Positions 5,515 to 8,704 of a DNA stretch of 8,704 nucleotides are shown here, piece by piece; position 1 is the first letter of the stretch; each line of letters opens with the position of its first letter. The notes beneath the pieces were generated by a model that had not been told where the DNA came from, searched no databases, and saw only the letters and a list, made by a program, of their open reading frames with translations. This DNA is from an uncultured Collinsella sp. (GTDB lineage Bacteria; Actinomycetota; Coriobacteriia; Coriobacteriales; Coriobacteriaceae), in contig CABUMZ010000082.1 of NCBI GenBank assembly GCA_902492825.1, forward strand, positions 1 to 8,704, read 5' to 3'. The translations under genes and the position numbers were made by a program.

Positions 5515-6231
5515 ATGGCAGACGCAGAGAGCAACCTCGTTCCCTCCGAAGCAGCCGACCAGGTCGAGGTCGCGCTCGAGAAGCAGGCCGCGGCCGATGA
5601 CGGCATCCTGTACCTCAACGAGTACCAGTACGAAAACGACCTGGTCACCGACTTTGCGCGCCTGGTCGCCTCGCCCAGGCGCCGTGGCTCCCTGTACGTC
5701 GCCGCCGCGATTGCCGCGCTCATCGGCATCGGCATGCTGGCGGCCGGCGGCAACTGGATCAAGTTCGGCGTCGTGCTGATCGTGTTCGGCGCCTTTTTGG
5801 CCTGGTGGAGCAAGAACCTGCACCACACGCTCGCCCGCGACTTTATCGACGCCGTCGAGGCCGACGAGTCCATGGGTGGCCGCTATCGCCGCATCGCCGC
5901 CAACGAGGACGGCCTGATGGTTTGGGGCAAGAGCGGCAAGTCGCAGTTCTTCCCGTTTGACAAGCTCGACCACGTACTCGACGGCGAGCGCATCTTTGTG
6001 GCCATGTTCGCCGACCAGGGCGTGACGATCCCCAAGGACACCTTCGTCCGTGGCGATGCCGAGCAGTTTGGTTCCTTCCTCAAGGCGCGCATCAACAAAA
6101 AACTCCGCATCGAGACCAAACGCAAGAAGATGAAGGCCGAGAAGGCCGCCGCCGAGGCCAAGCAGGGCGACAAGCCCCAGGAGACCAAAGGCAAGCAGCG
6201 CAAGCAGAAGAAGAACAAGAAGAAGCGCTAA
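5515..6231 (+). CDS. YcxB-like two-TM membrane protein
   Basis: A 238-residue protein whose layout matches the YcxB-like family, whose function is not established. An acidic N-terminal region (1-30) is followed by ILYLNEYQYEN (31-41), a short basic stretch PRRRG (54-58), two hydrophobic helices (about 59-78 and 81-98) separated by a tight GGN turn, and a soluble beta-rich domain (about 103-192) that includes GLMVWGKSGKSQFFPFDKL, typical of a YcxB C-terminal domain. The tail (193-238) is extremely rich in Lys with Glu/Gln. The tight hairpin and basic flanks predict that both termini are cytoplasmic, so the tail may touch nucleic acid or acidic lipid. AGGAG (5500-5504) is 10 nt from the ATG, a rather long spacing. 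The gene is divergent from dnaX. No terminator is visible after it before the kinase promoter. Confidence 0.8.
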   Translation: MADAESNLVPSEAADQVEVALEKQAAADDGILYLNEYQYENDLVTDFARLVASPRRRGSLYVAAAIAALIGIGMLAAGGNWIKFGVVLIVFGAFLAWWSKNLHHTLARDFIDAVEADESMGGRYRRIAANEDGLMVWGKSGKSQFFPFDKLDHVLDGERIFVAMFADQGVTIPKDTFVRGDAEQFGSFLKARINKKLRIETKRKKMKAEKAAAEAKQGDKPQETKGKQRKQKKNKKKR

Positions 6232-6286
6232 GACCAAACCAGACAGACAGCCTCGCATCCCGCTATCCTCCCCATGCACCCGAGCG

Positions 6287-6295
6287 TGCTACACT
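6287..6295 (+). promoter_or_regulatory. Candidate extended -10 promoter of the kinase gene
   Basis: TGC then TACACT, with the hexamer at 6290-6295, 80 bp before the ATG. The same TGN-TACACT form stands in front of the 12-917 gene. No convincing -35 is present. Expected initiation is near 6302, giving a leader of about 74 nt. Confidence 0.5.
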
Positions 6296-6364
6296 AGCAG
6301 CATCTATGCCACCGCGAACGGCTCGGCTCCGCGCCCGCCACTCGCAAACGAACTTTAAACGCAC

Positions 6365-6369
6365 GAGGG
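6365..6369 (+). promoter_or_regulatory. Ribosome binding site deciding the kinase start
   Basis: GAGGG lies 6 nt upstream of the ATG at 6376. The in-frame TTG at 6370 directly abuts this site and would leave no spacing, so the ATG is chosen. Confidence 0.7.
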
Positions 6370-6375
6370 TTGGCC

Positions 6376-8229
6376 ATGCCGCTTTTCTCGCAACATACCG
6401 CCCGGTTCTCGCCGGACGTTCCTTTGGAGGGCACCAGCTCTCGCGAGCTGCTCAAGCGGTACCAGCCGCTCGAGACACTTGCGACCGGCGGTTTTGGCTC
6501 CATCGAGATTTGCCGCGACACGCACCTGCGCCGCCGCGTCGCCATTAAGCGCATCCCCCTTATCAACGGCGCCGGCATGCCCGCCAGCGACATCATGGAT
6601 GTCCTGCGCGAGGCGCACACTGCCGCCATGCTTCAACATCCCAATATCGTGCAGGTCATCGACTTTACGCATGACACCGCCTATGCCTACCTGGTCATGG
6701 AGTATGTCGACGGTATGTCACTGGCCGAGTTTTTGCATCGCGTGGACGGCCACTCGCTCACCTTTGACGAGGCCGCGGCCATTGCCGATGCCCTGGGCCA
6801 GGCGCTCACCTTCGCCCATAGCAATGGCGTACTCCACCTGGACATTAAGCCCGCCAACGTGCTCATCGACCACTCGGGCAATGTAAAGCTCACCGACTTT
6901 GGCATGGCGCGACTGTCGTCCGCCGGTGGCTTTGGCGGCTCGCGCGGCGGCACCATCGGCTACATGCCGCCCGAGCAGCTCGATATCGAGACCGGCACGG
7001 TCGACGAACGCGCCGATGTCTTCGCCCTTGCCTGCGTTATCTATGAGGGCTTGTGCGGCAGCGCTCCCTTTATGGCGGCCACGCCCGCCGACTCGCTCGA
7101 CCGCATCATCGGCGGCGCCACCTATCCCAGCGAGCTGATACCACACTTTCCCCCGGGAGCCGAGGCCGCGCTCATGAGCGCACTCTCCCCCATGCCGCAG
7201 GACCGCCCCAACAGCATCGAGGCATTTTGCGACCAGCTCCTTGCCGGTCTGGGCAGCGTGCGCGAGGGCCGTCGCAGCCTGGAGCAAATGGTTGGCGAGC
7301 TTTCGGATGACGAGCAGGAGCTCGACGATATCGAGCCGTCGTACTACGAGGACGACGCCATCGAGGTCGACCCCGCGCTCGGCTGGGCGGGCACGCGCTG
7401 GAGCCATGCGCGCGACTACACCATGCACACCATCTCGGCGCTAACGTGCGGCACCTTTAGCTTTTTGCTGATGCAGACGGCCGGGGTCGCGGCGCTTCCC
7501 GGCCTGGTCATTGCGGCTATCGCGATCGGGGCGGCGGCTGGCCTGGCCCCCCAGATCGGCTCGGCCATCTCGGCTGTGGGCTTTTTGGTGCTCATGGCCA
7601 ACGCCACCATGCAGGCGCAGGGCATCCTGTCGATGTTGCCCGTCGCGGTGATCTTTGCCGCTGCCATGTCCGGTTGGTGGATCGCCTGGGGTCGCACCGA
7701 GGCTGCCGCGAGCGCCGCGCTCACCTGTGCACTCGCGCTTGGCTGTCTGACTGGCAATACCTTCCTGGCAGCTGGGGTCGCCGCCGGCGTCGCGTCATTT
7801 TGGCTCGGCCCGGCAAGCGCCGCCGCGGCAACGGGCATGGGCGTGCTTTTTGCCCGTCTGGCCACGGTCGCGCTTTCAGCCGGAGGCGTGCTGGGGCTCG
7901 ATAACGTTGCCGCAGCGCTGGAAGACCCGCTCCTTTGGGCTGCCTTTGTGCTGATCGCGGCAACTGCCGCGGCGTCATCTGCGCTGCTCAATGCCCATGC
8001 CAAGCGTGCCGATCAGGGCTCAAACCTTGCCGCAATCGCCGCCATCGCTGTCACCGGCATCGGCTGCGCAGCGGCGTCCTGTCTTGCACACCATATGGAA
8101 ATTGCCAGCCTTGCAGCCGCGGTCGTCGCCAAGGCGGCGGTTGCGGGAACCCTATCCTCTATAATCGTTGGGATATGCCTATATTTGCTCGGATACCAAA
8201 GAACCTATACGGAGAGTGATCTTTCGTGA
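6376..8229 (+). CDS. Serine/threonine protein kinase with C-terminal multi-pass membrane domain
   Basis: A 617-residue Hanks-type (PknB-like) kinase. The cytoplasmic kinase domain (about 28-290) has a glycine loop ATGGFGS (36-42), the ATP lysine in VAIK (K58), a helix-C glutamate (E79), a catalytic loop HLDIKPAN (154-161, base D156, N161), DFG (174-176), an activation segment ending in GTIGYMPPEQ (192-201), D214 of the F helix and the late Arg (R277). All core catalytic residues are present, so it should be active. The usual HRD is HLD, i.e. a non-RD kinase. An acidic linker (about 308-332) leads to a hydrophobic half (about 350-607) with roughly eight to ten Ala/Gly-rich membrane segments, instead of the single helix plus PASTA repeats of PknB. 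The stop overlaps the start of the FhaA-like gene by 4 bp, so the two are translationally coupled and probably act together. Substrates and the sensed signal are unknown. Confidence 0.95.
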   Translation: MPLFSQHTARFSPDVPLEGTSSRELLKRYQPLETLATGGFGSIEICRDTHLRRRVAIKRIPLINGAGMPASDIMDVLREAHTAAMLQHPNIVQVIDFTHDTAYAYLVMEYVDGMSLAEFLHRVDGHSLTFDEAAAIADALGQALTFAHSNGVLHLDIKPANVLIDHSGNVKLTDFGMARLSSAGGFGGSRGGTIGYMPPEQLDIETGTVDERADVFALACVIYEGLCGSAPFMAATPADSLDRIIGGATYPSELIPHFPPGAEAALMSALSPMPQDRPNSIEAFCDQLLAGLGSVREGRRSLEQMVGELSDDEQELDDIEPSYYEDDAIEVDPALGWAGTRWSHARDYTMHTISALTCGTFSFLLMQTAGVAALPGLVIAAIAIGAAAGLAPQIGSAISAVGFLVLMANATMQAQGILSMLPVAVIFAAAMSGWWIAWGRTEAAASAALTCALALGCLTGNTFLAAGVAAGVASFWLGPASAAAATGMGVLFARLATVALSAGGVLGLDNVAAALEDPLLWAAFVLIAATAAASSALLNAHAKRADQGSNLAAIAAIAVTGIGCAAASCLAHHMEIASLAAAVVAKAAVAGTLSSIIVGICLYLLGYQRTYTESDLS

Positions 8230-8704
8230 ACTTCCTGAACATCTTCGAGGACCACGTGGCCGGCATCTTCGGTGCCACCCGTGCCCCGTTCTCCTTTAAG
8301 AAGCTTGCCAAGCAGGCCGCTCGCGACATGGAGGATCAGACTCTGGTGATTAACGGCGTCAACACGGCGCCGGCACTCTATACCATCCTTATCGCCGCCG
8401 ACGACGATCCCATGCTCGCCCCGTTCTACCCCGAGCTTTCGCGCGAGGTCCGCGAGTTTGTGAAGGCGCAGGCCGAAAAGCGCCGCTATGTCTTTGTCGG
8501 CGAGCCCCTCGTGCGCTTTATGATCGATCCGCAGCTGCGCGCCGGCAAGTTCTCGGTCTTTGCCGAGAACGTCGATGCCCCCACGCTCGGCCGCCTGTAC
8601 GAAGAAGAGCGCGCCTATCAAAACGGCCTGGGCCAGAACAACTCCGCGGCAAGCCGTGCCGCCAGCGCCCCGCGCGCCGGCCAGCAGCAGTTTGCTGCCC
8701 CGCA
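8226..8704 (+). CDS. FhaA-like protein, DUF3662 N-terminal domain (partial, runs off the window)
   Basis: An open frame of 159 complete codons starting at GTG 8226 and still open at the window end. The first 118 or so residues match the pattern of the FhaA N-terminal domain (DUF3662): a helical start NFLNIFEDHVAGIFG, FSFKKLAKQAARDMED, then a beta-rich part with YTILIAADDD, a helix FYPELSREVREFVKAQA, and RRYVFVGEPLVRFMIDPQL...GKFSVFAENV. After that comes a Gln/Ala/Pro-rich linker. In the family a C-terminal FHA domain that binds phosphothreonine follows, and it is expected beyond the window. In mycobacteria FhaA is a kinase partner linked to cell-wall synthesis. The start overlaps the kinase stop (GTGA), with GGAG at 8211-8214, 11 nt upstream. 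This is inferred from pattern recognition and context. Confidence 0.87.
   Translation, partial: MNFLNIFEDHVAGIFGATRAPFSFKKLAKQAARDMEDQTLVINGVNTAPALYTILIAADDDPMLAPFYPELSREVREFVKAQAEKRRYVFVGEPLVRFMIDPQLRAGKFSVFAENVDAPTLGRLYEEERAYQNGLGQNNSAASRAASAPRAGQQQFAAP

Noticed and set aside
5400..5873. N-terminal extension of the dnaX frame by 158 codons
   Set aside because: It is antisense to the well-supported YcxB-like gene. The family start MESLYRKYRP has its own ribosome binding site at 5399.
5506..6279. 257-codon minus-strand frame rich in Leu/Gly
   Set aside because: Mirror frame of the YcxB-like gene in GC-rich DNA. The plus-strand product has sensible membrane segments and a ribosome binding site.
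6370..6375. TTG start for the kinase two codons upstream
   Set aside because: It directly abuts the GAGGG site, leaving no spacing. ATG at 6376 has 6 nt.
7416..8003. 195-codon minus-strand frame
   Set aside because: Antisense to the kinase membrane domain; Ala/Pro-rich, typical of GC-rich shadow frames.
8205..8621. 138-codon minus-strand frame
   Set aside because: Antisense to the FhaA-like gene, which is supported by its DUF3662 pattern and overlap with the kinase.

Overview
The window looks like chromosomal DNA from a high-GC, Gram-positive actinobacterium, most likely class Coriobacteriia and probably Collinsella or a close relative. This is inferred from GC-rich codon use, the dnaX/ybaB/recR neighbourhood, a Ser/Thr kinase overlapping a FhaA-type (DUF3662) gene, and a YcxB-like gene. 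I could not run a database search, so the genus is a judgement.

Left part (1-2432, genes on the minus strand): a secreted or anchored protein of unknown function with a Ser/Gly-rich linker (12-917); a 245-bp gap with a promoter candidate, a terminator-like leader hairpin, two related GTTGC-type dyads and a hairpin after recR; then the recombination-repair genes recR (1163-1759) and ybaB (1773-2093). A 339-bp regulatory gap follows (2094-2432), rich in inverted and direct repeats.

Middle (2433-5399): a small plus-strand membrane-anchored protein of unknown function (2433-2906) sits between ybaB and dnaX, convergent with dnaX, whose 823-residue product is the clamp-loader tau subunit (2928-5399). 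In many bacteria dnaX, ybaB and recR are contiguous. Here an opposite-strand gene interrupts them, so a dnaX-ybaB-recR read-through transcript would be fully antisense to it.

Right part (5400-8704, plus strand): a compact divergent promoter region, a YcxB-like two-TM protein with a Lys-rich tail (5515-6231), a Ser/Thr protein kinase whose C-terminal half is a multi-pass membrane domain with no PASTA repeats (6376-8229), and the N-terminal part of a FhaA-like gene that overlaps the kinase by 4 bp and runs off the window (8226 onward). The last two look like the start of an actinobacterial kinase/FHA signalling locus of the kind that often controls cell-wall growth and division.

The observations most worth following are the interrupted dnaX-ybaB-recR arrangement and its repeat-rich control region, the polytopic kinase with an HLD rather than HRD catalytic loop, and the leader architecture of the first gene. 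No mobile element, CRISPR array, tRNA or rRNA was seen.
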